Shown here piece after piece: positions 12,490 through 23,619 of a stretch of DNA of 64,000 nucleotides. Position numbers and translations under genes: made by a program. Every line of letters starts with the position of its first letter. The stretch's first letter is position 1. The DNA is taken from assembly GCA_037349105.1 (NCBI GenBank), contig JAYJMM010000041.1:9112501-9176500 (forward strand), read 5' to 3'. The notes below the pieces were generated by a model. The model did no database searches. It was not told the origin of the DNA and worked only from the letters and a program-made list of their open reading frames with translations. Source of the DNA: Limnomonas spitsbergensis. Taxonomy: Eukaryota; Chlorophyta; Chlorophyceae; Chlamydomonadales.

Positions 12490-12650
12490 CCATAACCCAA
12501 CATTTATATCCCGCCCTCCTCAAAGGAAGGCCAGGAAACGCGCCTTGAAGTCAAAAAAAAAATCTATACCCAGTTATCCACACAAAAAACATCAATACCC
12601 AGTTATCCACACAAAAAACATCTATACCCAGTTATCCACACATTTGAATT
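12490..12650. repeat. 30-bp repeat (x3) and decayed copy of the adjacent exon end
   Basis: Three 30-bp direct repeats contain CCCAGTTATCCACACAAAAA (12568-12645). At 12495-12555 is a diverged minus-strand copy of the terminal exon end at 12660-12700, including the stop codon and the following bases (CCTTCCTTTGAG). The end of the gene has therefore been tandemly duplicated downstream. Confidence 0.6.
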
Positions 12651-12659
12651 ACGCCCTTC

Positions 12660-12792
12660 TCAAAGGAAGGGCAGGAAACCAGCGAGGAAGTCAACAATAG
12701 TCTCCATTCCCACTTCCATAAACTCGGCAATCTGCTGGAAAGGCACGTCCACCGGCTCTCCAAACTCGAGAACGCTCGCCCCTCCCCACGCC
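12660..12792 (-). CDS. terminal exon of an unidentified protein
   Basis: After an acceptor (GCATGCAG) the frame runs 43 codons to TGA. It includes SVLEFGEPVDVPFQQIAEFM and VGMETIVDFLAGFLPFL, an acidic-hydrophobic tail with a likely amphipathic or membrane-associated helix. It is not recognised. Upstream exons on the minus strand (above 12.8 kb) could not be placed. The 3' end faces the H2B terminator. Confidence 0.35.
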
Positions 12793-12839
12793 CTGCATGT
12801 AGTGGCGTAATAGGGATATAATGGATTCGTTACCATGCT

Positions 12840-13020
12840 CAGGGCTAGCAGTTTCAAGCCTTGCATGCCCAGGGCAATTTTAAGCCGTGCCCAAGGCTTG
12901 CGGTTTAAGGCCGTGCTCAGGGCTAGCAGTTTTAAGCCATGCCCAAGGCTAGCATGCAGTTAAAAGCCGTGCCCAGGGCTTGCAGTTAAAGCCATGCACG
13001 AGGCCTTGGGGAGGTTAGGC
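12840..13020. repeat. ~32-bp minisatellite upstream of the terminal exon
   Basis: About five diverged units of GGGCTAGCAGTTTTAAGCC- (G)TGCCCAAG. They lie in the presumed intron just before the exon at 12660-12792. Confidence 0.7.
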
Positions 13021-14226
13021 TGTAGGCCGAGATGCTCATGACCTCAACCCGGCTGAGTCTGAGGACAGGATAAAGTGATAGAGGTCCTCTGAAGTAATAG
13101 CCTTAATTCTAGGGCATGCTTGCTCCAGTTAACCTATAACCCCATGGTCCAAAAGCAATGGAGTGAAAGCAGAGGTCCCATATTGCCCACATTTAGTCAA
13201 ACTTGGGATTTCCCACTGGAGGAACAGATGGGTGAGAGTCCCTCCCACTTTTATGTTCCCAAGATTGGAACAAAAATAGGAACCAAATCATCACATTATA
13301 TCTTGACAAACAGCATCAATCATTAGTGATGTATATATTCGATAACAATTGTCCCTATGGAGTGCAGCAGAAATCAGTCTCTGACACTTGGGGGTGTTAT
13401 GTCGTTTGCTTGTTGAATTTCCAGCAATTTGCCTCGTTTGCCACATAGAATCCAGCAGCTACATCCAGGCCAGATCAGTGCCCCGAGACAGGGGCTGATC
13501 AGGGCTGACACCCATGTTGTGACACCCCACGCTCTACTGATTTGAGCACTGGAAGCTAGCTTGAACCCGCCTGGCGCTGAAGAAGAAACGACAAAACGCA
13601 AGTTGTAACTGCCGAAAGTCGCCAACGGGCGTAAGTCAGCCCATACTGAACATGGGCATATGCCCATTCAAGCAGGGGGGCATTATATATCCCCAAAGGC
13701 AATTACCAAAGCCCACCCCGTCAGCTCTCATGGCCCAAAAGATACAGCAAAGCCAAGCCCTCTAATTGGGCAGTTCCTTTATGAGTCAATGTACCCTTAC
13801 TTAATGGGCCGTCTAGTGATAATCATCGCGAGGCTACAGGCCGAGATGATGATCACAATTTGCGTTGACAGGAGACTCATCATTACAAAGTGCGCGACCG
13901 ATGAGAGAATATTATTAGCCGTGCTTGATGTGAAGTAACGTCGGGATGAAGCCCCTGCTTCACACATGCGCTGCGCTGTGCCCACGCATGCCGGTTGGGA
14001 GATCTGGCAGTGAGGTACGGGTCCAGCTGGATTTGATTGATCAGACACCGTACATGTTACCACCCAGGCACTCATAAACCAACTCGTGCCATGATATGTG
14101 TGTCTCACATTCTTGATCCCATAAGATTGGACGAGGGTCCAAGGAACCAAGCAGTACATTGTTCCAATTGAGGCCATGATGATTTGCGTTGCCAAGATAT
14201 CCACCCGACACAGCCCGCTATGAAAC
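13021..14226. other. no supported gene
   Basis: I see AT-richer DNA without a family-like ORF. It may be 3' flank of the PTOX gene or intron of the gene ending at 12660. Confidence 0.3.
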
Positions 14227-14819
14227 CTACTTGAGTCCCACAATTACGAGGAAGAGGGCAAACACAATTGCCTCCACGTTGGGGCTGCGGTCCAACACGT
14301 CCTGGTCCTGAACACCAAGCAAGAAATGAGGTACTGAAAGGCACCATGTTAGGGTGAAGTGCCCAATGAAATCTGAATGTAAATAAGGATGTTAAAATTG
14401 GGCAGCAAGTACACCCAGAGTCCTACAATCCTACATACTTTTCTGATAAACATTAAAAGTGCACATGCCAACCAGCAGCCGTGCAGCTAGGATCGGGGGT
14501 GAGGAGCCTGCTGTGGAAGTGAAGGTTCTGTGTGGCAATGCCCGTGGAGCATCTTGCGCTAAATGAGCCGGGGCGGGGAGGTGCAATCCTTGTGCAAACA
14601 ATCTGAACTGAATAGCAAGATGCTGTGCAGGTAGTTTGGCAGCCATCTACTATAAAATAACATCATGTTTGCCATGTACTTCTCTACCTTGTTTTACTTG
14701 CTCACCAACAGCAAAAGACACTGACCGCTCATCAAGCCGGCAGCATCCGCTACCCTTTCACACCTGAAAGGGTGACAAGGCATGTACGGTCCTACCACAC
14801 CAGCTTCCTACGGTCCTGG

Positions 14820-14946
14820 CACACATGGTTGCACCTCACACACCTGCACGGTCATGTGCTGCTGGCATTGCACACAGCCACCTCCCTCCCACACCTGCAT
14901 GGCCCTAAACTGCTGGCCCTGCATGCATCCACTTCCCTCCCGCACC
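14820..14946 (-). repeat. tandem copies of the PTOX exon 9 donor
   Basis: The exon 9 end GCCATGCAG|GTGCGGGAGGG is followed by two further copies of about 58 bp, GCCATGCAG|GTGTGGGAGGG and ACCGTGCAG|GTGTGTGAGG. Each keeps a donor consensus. Confidence 0.7.
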
Positions 14947-15000
14947 TGCATGGCGCGCATGGTCGCCACATGCTCCGCCGGCTACCGGGCTGCCGCTCAG

Positions 15001-15402
15001 TCTGGAACTCATCAAACAAGTACCTGTGGGTTTGTAGGGTTCAGGGTTCAGGTTACAGTTGGATCTTGTACCTGCGGAGTTGACAAGTTGAGGGTTCAGG
15101 TAACGGTGTGGAACTCAAGAATGTACCCATGTACCTGTAGGGTTGTAGGGGTTAAGGGTTCAGGTAACAGTTTAAAAATTCACCAAACAGTACCTGTGGA
15201 TTTGTAGGGTTTAGGGTTAGGTAGCAGATCGGAATTTATCAAACAAGTACCGGTGGGAGTGTAGGGTTTAGGGTTCAGGTAACAGTTTGAAACATATCAA
15301 ACACGTACCAGTGGGGTTGTAGGGTTAAGGGTTCAGGTTACCGTATGAAACCTTCCAAACAAATACCAGAGAAATTGTAGGGTTTAGGGATCAGGTACTC
15401 TG
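15001..15402 (-). repeat. ~60-bp array of the PTOX exon 9 acceptor with TTTAGGG-like motifs
   Basis: Seven units. On the minus strand each unit has the telomere-like AACCCTAAACCCTACA, then CCACAG|GTACTTGTTTGA, then a variably preserved copy of the first 26 bases of exon 9 (encoding YLFDEFQT). Only the unit nearest the exon is intact. The others have decayed in the exonic half, while the AACCCTAAACCC half stays conserved. Confidence 0.85.
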
Positions 15403-17745
15403 TTTATGTCTTGTCGAACTTGTGTCTGTGAGTGAGGGGGGGCATCGGGGAAGATGTGATGTCAGGCTGACCAGGTTTTATCCATCATGACCCTCATACC
15501 CCTTTGGTGTCCTTGCGTCCATCATGGCTGCATCCATGCCATGCCTTCGCCGATTAGCATCAAAAGGCTGAATTGCATGACCTACGACCAAGCACAAAAC
15601 TGCAAACACACACAACCACCGGTTTATCCTCCATGACTGCAAGATATCCCTTTACTTGTAGCCTGATGAATCATTCTCCACAATGGCAAAAACCTAAACG
15701 AACAAGCCCCCTTGTAATGATTAGATGTCATTGGCTTCGTCTTAAATCCATCTTCAATCGGGGCATCCAGCATCCACATGCTCCATCTGCATCCCTCTCT
15801 CACCCAGCCTCCTATCCCATGACTCACATGTCTTCCGCCTCATAATAGATCCGAGCCACACGAGGAGGTGGCAGCTTCTTGAGAATGTCCTTGTTCTCAT
15901 CCACAAACTGCAAATTTGGGGAATGATGCTGCAGTTGAGCTTAAGGACATGTCACACGAGGGAGGCCTTACTGGCAAACAAAGGAAGCATTGGGATGCAC
16001 ACCCGCAAAATACGCATCGGGACATGTCAGTGGCCTCCAGAATTGGAGCATGCACGTGGTCATGGGAGTTTTTCAGTGCTGCTGCCAACACCAACGTTCT
16101 TGCTGTACTGCGCAGTCTAGGTAAGCAAGCTATCAACAGGATGTAAGGCACAGACGACACTCAGAAGAAGATGCATGGCTAGCGCAAGACAGCATGACAC
16201 ACGCATGGAGGCGAAAGGTCATGAGGATTGAGGCCTGGTATGAGGCCAATAGCAGACTGTAACGTTCCTAAACCTACACAATATCTGAGACTACTGATGT
16301 ACACATTAGCGGTACGTCATGGCCTGTGCGAGGCTTCATGAGGAGAACCCTCTGGTGGCACAGACAGTATAGAGCGAGGTCGGAGCTCTTTACACAAGAC
16401 AACACATAAATATATTAATATTAGCACTGAGAGTGTTATACAGACAGTCGTCGACCGGCAGCTGAGGCAGCAGGTAATGCTGCACAGTTACAGCAGGACC
16501 CCGCCAATGCGCAACCGCAGGCCAGGACATGGCTGAAATATAGTAATATATCATAACAGGCATTACAAATATCAGTGGTGGCACTTTGTGCAAGACTCAG
16601 CTAATCAGCACTACTAGGCAGTATTCTGGTAAAATACTTCAAGGACTGCAGGGAGGTAAGAGGCCTTTGCCCCTCAGCCTTTCATACCGAAGGGCGCACA
16701 CGTGAAGCAGGCAGGGCGCGCGGGCGTGCCAGGGAGCATGCAGCATTTTGTTCTCTTCTAGACTTGAAAGACGACCCTGAAAGACAGCATGCATTTGCTT
16801 CTCTTCTTTATACAAGGGCGTACCTGACCGTATGTGTCCACAGCGTGCGCCTCTATCAGCTCTGAGAAGTTGTACACCGAAGTTGGGTTGCGTACGGACA
16901 AAGCATGGGAGGGGGGGGGGCAGTTTGCACAGTCCTTGTTAGTGAGTCAATGCATCCACCCATTCCAGCGCTGGATATCGTTTAGGCAAGGGCTATGCAT
17001 GGTAACAGGAAAGACAGAGGCAGGTGGTGTGGGCTTGGCCACATGCACCAAGGTGCACTCTATTGGTGTGTCATCGCGAGGCATGTCCTGAAGACAGAAT
17101 GCCACCAGCTGATTGCTCTAAATGAAACATGCAAGTGCAAGACCCAAAGGTCGCCCTCTTGTCGTCCCCTCAGCAGCTTTTAACCTCCTGCCTCCTCGTG
17201 AAGGCCCCAATAGGAATCCGATGCCTGTCTTGTTGGTCAATCAAATTCAGCATTACCTGACCATCCTTGCCACCCCAGCCTTATAGCACCTCACGCACTA
17301 GAACTCAGAGGGGCAAGCTGACCATCCCTATCCAACCTTTCAGCCCTATCCAGCCCCCTGCCACACATGCACATAATGATCGCAGGTCACTAATTTCAGT
17401 GTGATATATCTGTCATTTCACTTCTTGTCGCCCCCTCCCACTTCTGCGCACAGTAATGATTTAATTTATCACATATCACTGATATCTTCCTGGGTGGCCT
17501 TGCCCCCCCTCACGACCCCAACACACCTGATTTACCACATATCACTGTATCAGTTCTATCTTCAAGACTTCAAGGATGACCTTGCCCCCCTCCTGTCCTC
17601 ACACACACCTGATAACCCACATCATGGATAGTGCGATGAGGTAGACGAGAGCCGAGTGATGCGCAATGAACCTGTCACTCCACTTTTGGTCACCCCCAAG
17701 GGTCTCCATGATCATCAGGTGGTGCGCCTCATTCCACTCCTCAGC

Positions 17746-18110
17746 AAAGTGAACCTGGTGGAAACAGGGAGGATGAAGCACGCTCTCAGACAAGTGGTGC
17801 GCCTCATTCCACTCCTCAGCAAAGTGAACCTGGGGGAAACAGGGAGGATGAAACACACTCTCTGACAAGCGGTGCGCCTCATTCCACTCCTCAGCAAAGT
17901 GAACCTGGGGGAAACAGGGAGGATGAAGCACGCTCTCAGACAGGGAGGATGAAGCACGATCTCAGACAGGGAGGATGAAGCACGCTCTCTGACAGGGAGG
18001 ATGAAGCACGCTCTCAGACAGGGAGGATGAAGCACGATCTCAGACAGGGAGGATGAAGCACGCTCTCAGACAGGGAGGATAAAGCACGATCTCTAACAAG
18101 GACAAAATAG
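17746..18110 (-). repeat. 75-bp x3 acceptor array and 27-bp array in PTOX intron 5
   Basis: Three near-identical 75-bp units hold the polypyrimidine tract, a CCAG acceptor and the first 13 codons of exon 6 ([13 protein letters not shown]). The possible exon starts are 17904, 17829 and 17754. Since 75 bases are 25 codons with no stop, any acceptor gives an open frame. Further upstream (17930-18100) a 27-bp unit (AGACAGGGAGGATGAAGCAC-) is repeated about six times. Confidence 0.9.
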
Positions 18111-19739
18111 GAGTCTGGTGATATGCCGTGCCTCATACATGGATGGGCGAAAGACAGCTCCTGAACCATTGCGGGTGTGTGCAATGCTTTCATCAAATTA
18201 TTGTACGCACCTTCCTGGCTACCAAGCTGCGCCGCCACCAGCCCAAGGTCTCGTACAAGTGCAGCAAGTTGATGTAGCTGAACATGGATGACAGGGGCGG
18301 GGAGCAGGAACAGAGTGCACGGTTGAGAGGGTTTATGTGGTAGTGCATCAAACAGGGTGGGACAGAGGGAATGAGGATAATGAAAGAGGAAGAGGAGGAT
18401 AAGGTGAACAGAAAGTGAGGGTGCGGCAGAAAGGAGGAGGAAAGATAATGTGGGTGTGGCGAGGGGGCGTGGCAGAGGTGCGCGCAAGAGGAGGAGGTAA
18501 AAGAGGGACGCGCGGCACAGGAATGACACAAAGGCTCCTATATAGAAAGAACCGTGCCACATTGTTTGGTTGGGACAATCATAACCATGACCATAAAGTC
18601 TGGGGACAATTGCACCTTCATTTGTGGTATATGTTGAGAGGGGAGGTGGTGGGGGATGGGGGAGAGGTGTGCACTCAAGAATTCATGACGCCAAAGTTTG
18701 TTAAAGCACCTTCATAGAAGATGGGTTGTGATGAGGCGGATCCCCAGGGAGGTGACTTGAGGTGGGATATGAGGAGAGTGTGTATGTGGTTAGGTGGGGC
18801 ATGAGGTAACGGTACGAGAAGGGTTTTTATTCAGGGTTCGAGGTAAGGGTGAGAGGCAGCATGGGGTGGGGCATGTCACCTGAAGTACGGCATGCGTGCA
18901 ACCATCTCCAGCAGCCAAATCCGCTGGATAGGCCTGCCGTCAAATATGACGTCGAGGAACTAGCAGAGCATATAGTAGGGCACCTGGGCATGCCAACAGG
19001 GCGGGGAGCGCATATGCTAGCATGAGCGGTGGCACCGCATTGCACAGAGATGCAGAAAAAAAACAGTGGCAAAGAAAGGAATTTGGCATGCATTGATAGC
19101 TAATTGACACATTTGTGCACCACCCTCGATTTCCTGCAAAGGCATTCCACGAAGATTTGTCGGGAATATCATCACCGGGCGAAGAATGCGTCTGTTGTGT
19201 ATACAACTGGTGGTGTATGGAAACAAAAATGTGTGTGTGCCTGTTCTGTCGCCACGGATTAAGTGCACGAGACCATGTCAGATGTAAAAGGCAGTCTAGA
19301 GACAGGCAGGCTAGGGGAAGGCGGCCGGACATCACTGATCTATGGATAGCCATAAGGCATTATAACTTAAGAAATCAAGAGACAACAGCACAGCATACCC
19401 CCCAGCCCCTTGGCCCCTCAGCCCCACGGCTCCACAGCCTGTCAAGCACCGACCCACCTTGATGACCCAGGGAGATTTCACCGGCTCCCTCAACCCCTCC
19501 CTGTCCCATATGGCCTCCGTCGTTGCTGAGCGTTAGCTTGTCCAGCAGCGCCCGATGTGCCACCTGTGTGTGGTGTTTACTTCTTGTGAGTCAGCTTCAT
19601 TTCAGCTGAATTGTAGCTGCATCCAACTCGCCCAGCCATGCCAATTGTGTCTGTAGGTCGGTCAAGGTTTGACCCTGATCCTGCCTTTGGCAGCCGTGGT
19701 GCAGCTTGGTATGAATAAAGCTTGGTATGAATAAAGAGT

Positions 19740-20110
19740 ATCCAAGTCTTGCTCTTGGAAGCTGGTGTGCCCACAGAGCTGCTCAGAGATGCCAGCAGGT
19801 CCAAGAGGCTAGGGTAGCCATCATCTCACGACCATCATGCACAAAAGTCAAAGCTACATAACTAATACTCGCTCTCAGGGGGCGGTGAGCCCGGAGAGCT
19901 TCTCAGAGGTGCCTGGAGTATGTTTTTGCTATTTTTTCTTATTTGCCAGTACCTGGCCCAGTGGGTAGCGTCTTCTAAAAAAGGAAACCTCCTGGGATGC
20001 TGATGGCAGCCAGCTGCGCAAAGCGCTCACAGATGCAAATGTCACTATTACCTGTGTTTTGGTCTTGGGGGCCGGAGCACCCACTGAGCTCCTGAGAGGC
20101 GCAGGCAGGC
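19740..20110 (-). repeat. decayed copies of the PTOX exon 2 donor end
   Basis: The exon 2 end (RSSVGAPAPKTKTQ|GTAATA, near 20052-20110) has diverged copies at about 19865-19915 and 19740-19805. The latter still reads SSVGTPASKSKTW. They lie downstream in the intron. Confidence 0.65.
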
Positions 20111-20199
20111 CCGGGAAGCCAATGGCCACCAGCAGCGCACGGCCCTCCCGAATGAAGTTCTCAAAGCCCATCTCGAAGAGGCCTCCGGGTACCTGAGAT

Positions 20200-20690
20200 C
20201 AGGAGGGAGAGGAGACCAGAAGGAGGCACGACCGTGATACAGTATTGGTCCAATGGGACGTAAGAAGTTTTTCAGGCCCACGTCAAAAGGTACCTCTGGG
20301 ACATGAGGGAGAAGGGGCAGTGCAGAGGGCCGGCCGTGATTGGTATCATGGAGTGATTACATCCTCAGTGGCGTGCCTGGGTATCTAGCGCACAGCCTCT
20401 GAGAATAGATGCCTCTGGGCAAGGTAGCACATCACAGCACAAGTTGAGCCAGATTTTACCACCTAGGTCGGCTAGGTAGCATGAGACAGCACGATACAGT
20501 AAAGGTCGAGCTAAATTGTGCTACCAAGCCTCTGGGGACCTGTCAATAGGGGGAGAGAGCAGGAAAGAGAGATGACCCCCATTACACTTCAGTCTCATGG
20601 GACGACGACAGGGGGAGCGAGGGCAAGAGGAAATGCCTCTGGGGCCTGGTCTTGTGGGCGGGGGACAGGAAAGAGAGACGCTGTCATCAT
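20200..20690 (-). repeat. decayed copies of the PTOX exon 2 acceptor
   Basis: Exon 2 starts CAG|GTACCCGGAGGCCTC. A copy about 95 bp upstream reads GAG|GTACCTTTTGACGTGGGC, then GAAAAACTTCTTACG, which corresponds to FENFIR. Two more diverged units lie at about 20500-20690. Confidence 0.6.
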
Positions 20691-21369
20691 CGCCAGTCAC
20701 AATACCTGCCTTTCAAAGCAGATGGCTGTTGAAAATGATACATTCCTCCTAATGCATGGAGAAATAATATCTTTCCACCAATGAGGCAATTTCTTCTCCC
20801 CTTACCGTGTCACAGACAGGCTTTCGCCCCCCACGAAGTAAGGGCTGTGGCGTTGTGCAGGTTTAAGGGTCAACAAGAACCTACCCCCATGGCCTTGCTG
20901 TAATCATACGGCTCTCCGCTGTACTGCCTGATGTACCCAAAGTTGTCCAGATCCCCCTCTGATGCAATGTCGTTGACGGTCGTCGAGGCCTCCGCCACCA
21001 TGGTGCTGCTGGTTCCGCTGCTGGGGTATGATGCAGAAGATGATGCTGCACTGGGCAGGTTCCTGCCCCTGCTTCTGCCCCTGCTGCTGCTGCTGCTGCC
21101 CTCCCCGCCCTGCCTGGCGGAGCTGACAGCCATGCTGATGTCACGTTGGCTGCAGGGCCACGTGCAAGGTGTCAGCCAGGGTTGTGCTGGGGCCAGGGCT
21201 GGAAATGTTAGGGTTCCGTGGCCCATGACCCAGGAGGAGCTGGAGTCTGAGGCGTGGAGGGTAGGGATGAAGCGCGGGCTGGCGCGTCGCACTTTGGGGG
21301 TCAAATGGCACCGGGTCGGACACTCGGACATGATGTCAGGGATTGCATCTTGACTGGCTCGAGGCACCG

Positions 21370-23230
21370 GCTGCTGCAGATGACAGGAGGAGTCTAGTCG
21401 GTCTGCAAATGGGCGCCGCGAGAATAAGGTTTGCGCATGGGCGAACTGAAGGAGCCTGAAATCGCAATTGGTGGAGTTACTGACTCACCCGCGCGGTATC
21501 GAGTATCGACAGCCCTGCAGGCTCGCACAGGGCGGGTCATATGTATCGTAAAAACGTGGACAGGCCCAGCAGTGCAAGGAGGTTAGGTCATGACTTGATA
21601 TCAGTTAGACATTGACTGTGCTCCAACCTGATTGCTAGCAGTGCACTAATACTGGTAGGCACCAACTGTCCTTTGAGATAATCGAACGCAAACACAATGG
21701 GCTTTGGGAGTCCACTTGACAGAATCACCAACTCCAATAAAGTTATGTTCTGAGATAACTTGGCCATGCTGAGGGGCCTGCCTCTAATTTTTTGAGGATG
21801 CTTTATTGTCATGCTGGTCTCCATAGCTATAGTATTACCTGATGTAAAGCCTAGGGTTGTGGCTCTGAAACCACCAGTGCTGTTTTTTTCCATCCTCTCG
21901 CAAAACCAGTCCTCGGCAGATCTGGCTGGCTCAGCTTAGATAAGAAGGGGGGCCTGAATAAAGGACATGAAAATCAAGATGTGTGAATAAAGAGTGGATA
22001 CCTGACTTGAGGCATTCTGGAACTCAGTGGCAGTGATATGGGAGCTTGCATGGCTGAGGGGCTGCATGGGGCAAGGGGCATGGCTTCCTGGCAAGCCACC
22101 TTTGCCCCAAATTTGCAGCCTCAGGAGTGGGGAATGGTGCAGAAATTGGGTGGGCAGTCTTAATGAGCTACTCTCAGGCTCTCTGAATCACCAGACATCA
22201 TAGCAATCAGACAGGTTTGGAGTGAATTCCAATCCATCAAAGACAGCCCTGATGTGGGCCACATGGAAGGCCATATCGGCATGTTGGATTGGCCAAATGA
22301 CCCAGGGATGGTGGCAATGCCTCCGTCCATGCCCCACCTACACCCACTGAAGGTTCTACCTCAATCGGTTTTTGGCCACTTTTCAGGCTCAGCCGCCGCA
22401 AGTTTGGTACCCAATGGGCCAGTTTTAGGCATCCAACTGCCATTCGGATTCAAATGATACCCCAACAGGCCTCAATAAACCGTGTATGGCAAGCTGATTA
22501 CAGCAATTGACGATGAAGCAACACATCGAGTCAGTTCCGAGAGAGATTACTTCAAATGACAGTTGGTACTGCTAGTGTGAACCAGGTTGCTGGGACGGCG
22601 GGTCAAACCTCAGTACCCCTAAAACGGGTCGATACATCTGACCCGCCCTGCACGTTATCAGCACGCACGGGGAGACTGACTGGGACCCGAGTGCACTGGA
22701 GTCAGATTTGCTTCTTTGTGATGTAGTCGACCCTAGATAGCATGCACACGTGTGCAGTTGTAGGTTCTGTGTTGCCTACTCTACTATCCCCGTCACTTGG
22801 CTAGTGTGGGAATACACGGAAAGGCCGTCAGGTCAAAAAAGCTGCTGACGTTAGCAGCTAGTCCAGAGGATACCATGAAAGAGAGCGAGCAGCAGGTCGA
22901 ACATTACATGACTGCAAGGAATGCTGAAAATGCTAGAGTCTGTCGATTTGTTGGCATTTCATGCAATATAGAGGCCCCCGGGTGAAACTGTCCAACTGAG
23001 TGGCTCAGCTGCGCGGTCTTCTTTCCAGCCCAGCATGGCATGCGGATCTCCGTTTCGGGGTCCACAGCTGGTCCGCAGTTCCAACTTCCACGAGTACGAA
23101 TGGTGCAGATAGCTTCATGGCTACTTATATCATGATGTACCAACCCTTCCACACATCAGGGCGTACCGTAGATTTCCTTTGCCTTCCCTCATAATTAACG
23201 TTGTTTGGGGTTGAGGGATCAATAAACATA
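21370..23230. other. no supported gene
   Basis: A 101-codon minus ORF at 21588-21893 and a plus ORF at 22254-22457 have protein-like composition but no recognisable motif or splice context. I leave them as unsupported. Confidence 0.3.
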
Positions 23231-23234
23231 CTAA

Positions 23235-23606
23235 TTATCGATTATCGACGCCACTTTTCTTCCCTTTATTCTCAATTGGTCGGTACTGAGTGTAGAAGAC
23301 TCTTTTGTTGAGACCGTCGTACCCTGTGTTGAGGCCTAGTTTTGTTGCTTTTCTTTGCCTTCTAGCGGAATAGGCTTGATAGGGGCAAGGGTACTTCGCC
23401 ACTTCGGGCTGCCTTTTCCTTTTAGGAAGGGGGGTAGTCCTTCGTGTTCTTCTCCTTCTTTCCCACTTTTTCCTCCTTTCGTCTTGTCCTGCCCCCTTGT
23501 GTTGTTTCCATCTTTCCTCCCAACTCTTTTTAATTAGGCGCCCACGCGGCCGAGCCTTTTTGAGCAGGGCCCAGAGGTGTAACGTCATTGACTCGTTAAG
23601 CGACAA
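23235..23606 (-). repeat. dispersed family A, longest copy
   Basis: An open minus frame of 123 codons contains LWALLKKARPRGR and a Lys/Arg-rich stretch. The segment GTCAATGACGTTACACCTCT and the following 60 bases recur at 33.7, 56.6 and 57.3 kb. This is probably the 3' end of a retroelement family. No reverse transcriptase motif is present here. Confidence 0.5.
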
Positions 23607-23619
23607 TCACTTAGCAATG

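Larger units (their letters stand above)
14227..21367 (-). pseudogene. PTOX: plastid terminal oxidase (PTOX/IMMUTANS-like), probably decayed
   Basis: PTOX is a thylakoid di-iron plastoquinol oxidase. Inferred exons, in order: 20885-21367 (Ser-rich transit region, YIRQYSGEPYDYSKAMG), 20052-20192, 19458-19563, 18880-18959 or -18983, 18211-18277, 17609-17754, about 16824-16895, 15828-15907, 14946-15023 and 14227-14307. Family segments are clear: [98 protein letters not shown] and AEHVATM, ending in DRSPNVEAIVF. Iron ligands in [11 protein letters not shown] and AEH are visible. There are three lesions. Exon 3 has one extra G between LTLSND and EAIWDREG. TAG stands where the family has Trp (YYMLC-stop-FLD). 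Exon 9 lacks about 20 codons between QPGSR and AEH, which removes the RDDE ligand region and shifts frame. The start is uncertain. Confidence 0.8.

Noticed and set aside
12565..12645. TTATCCACA boxes as a bacterial-type DnaA origin
   Set aside because: Three copies sit in a simple 30-bp tandem repeat in nuclear algal DNA. No replication initiator or other origin feature is nearby.
13500..13585. tRNA-like D-arm (GCTCAAATCAGTAGAGCG, minus strand)
   Set aside because: The B-box-like sequence lies on the wrong side and no cloverleaf can be folded, so this is not a tRNA gene.
21588..21893. 101-codon minus ORF as a gene
   Set aside because: No motif, start context or splice partners could be recognised. 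The length is within chance expectation for this composition.
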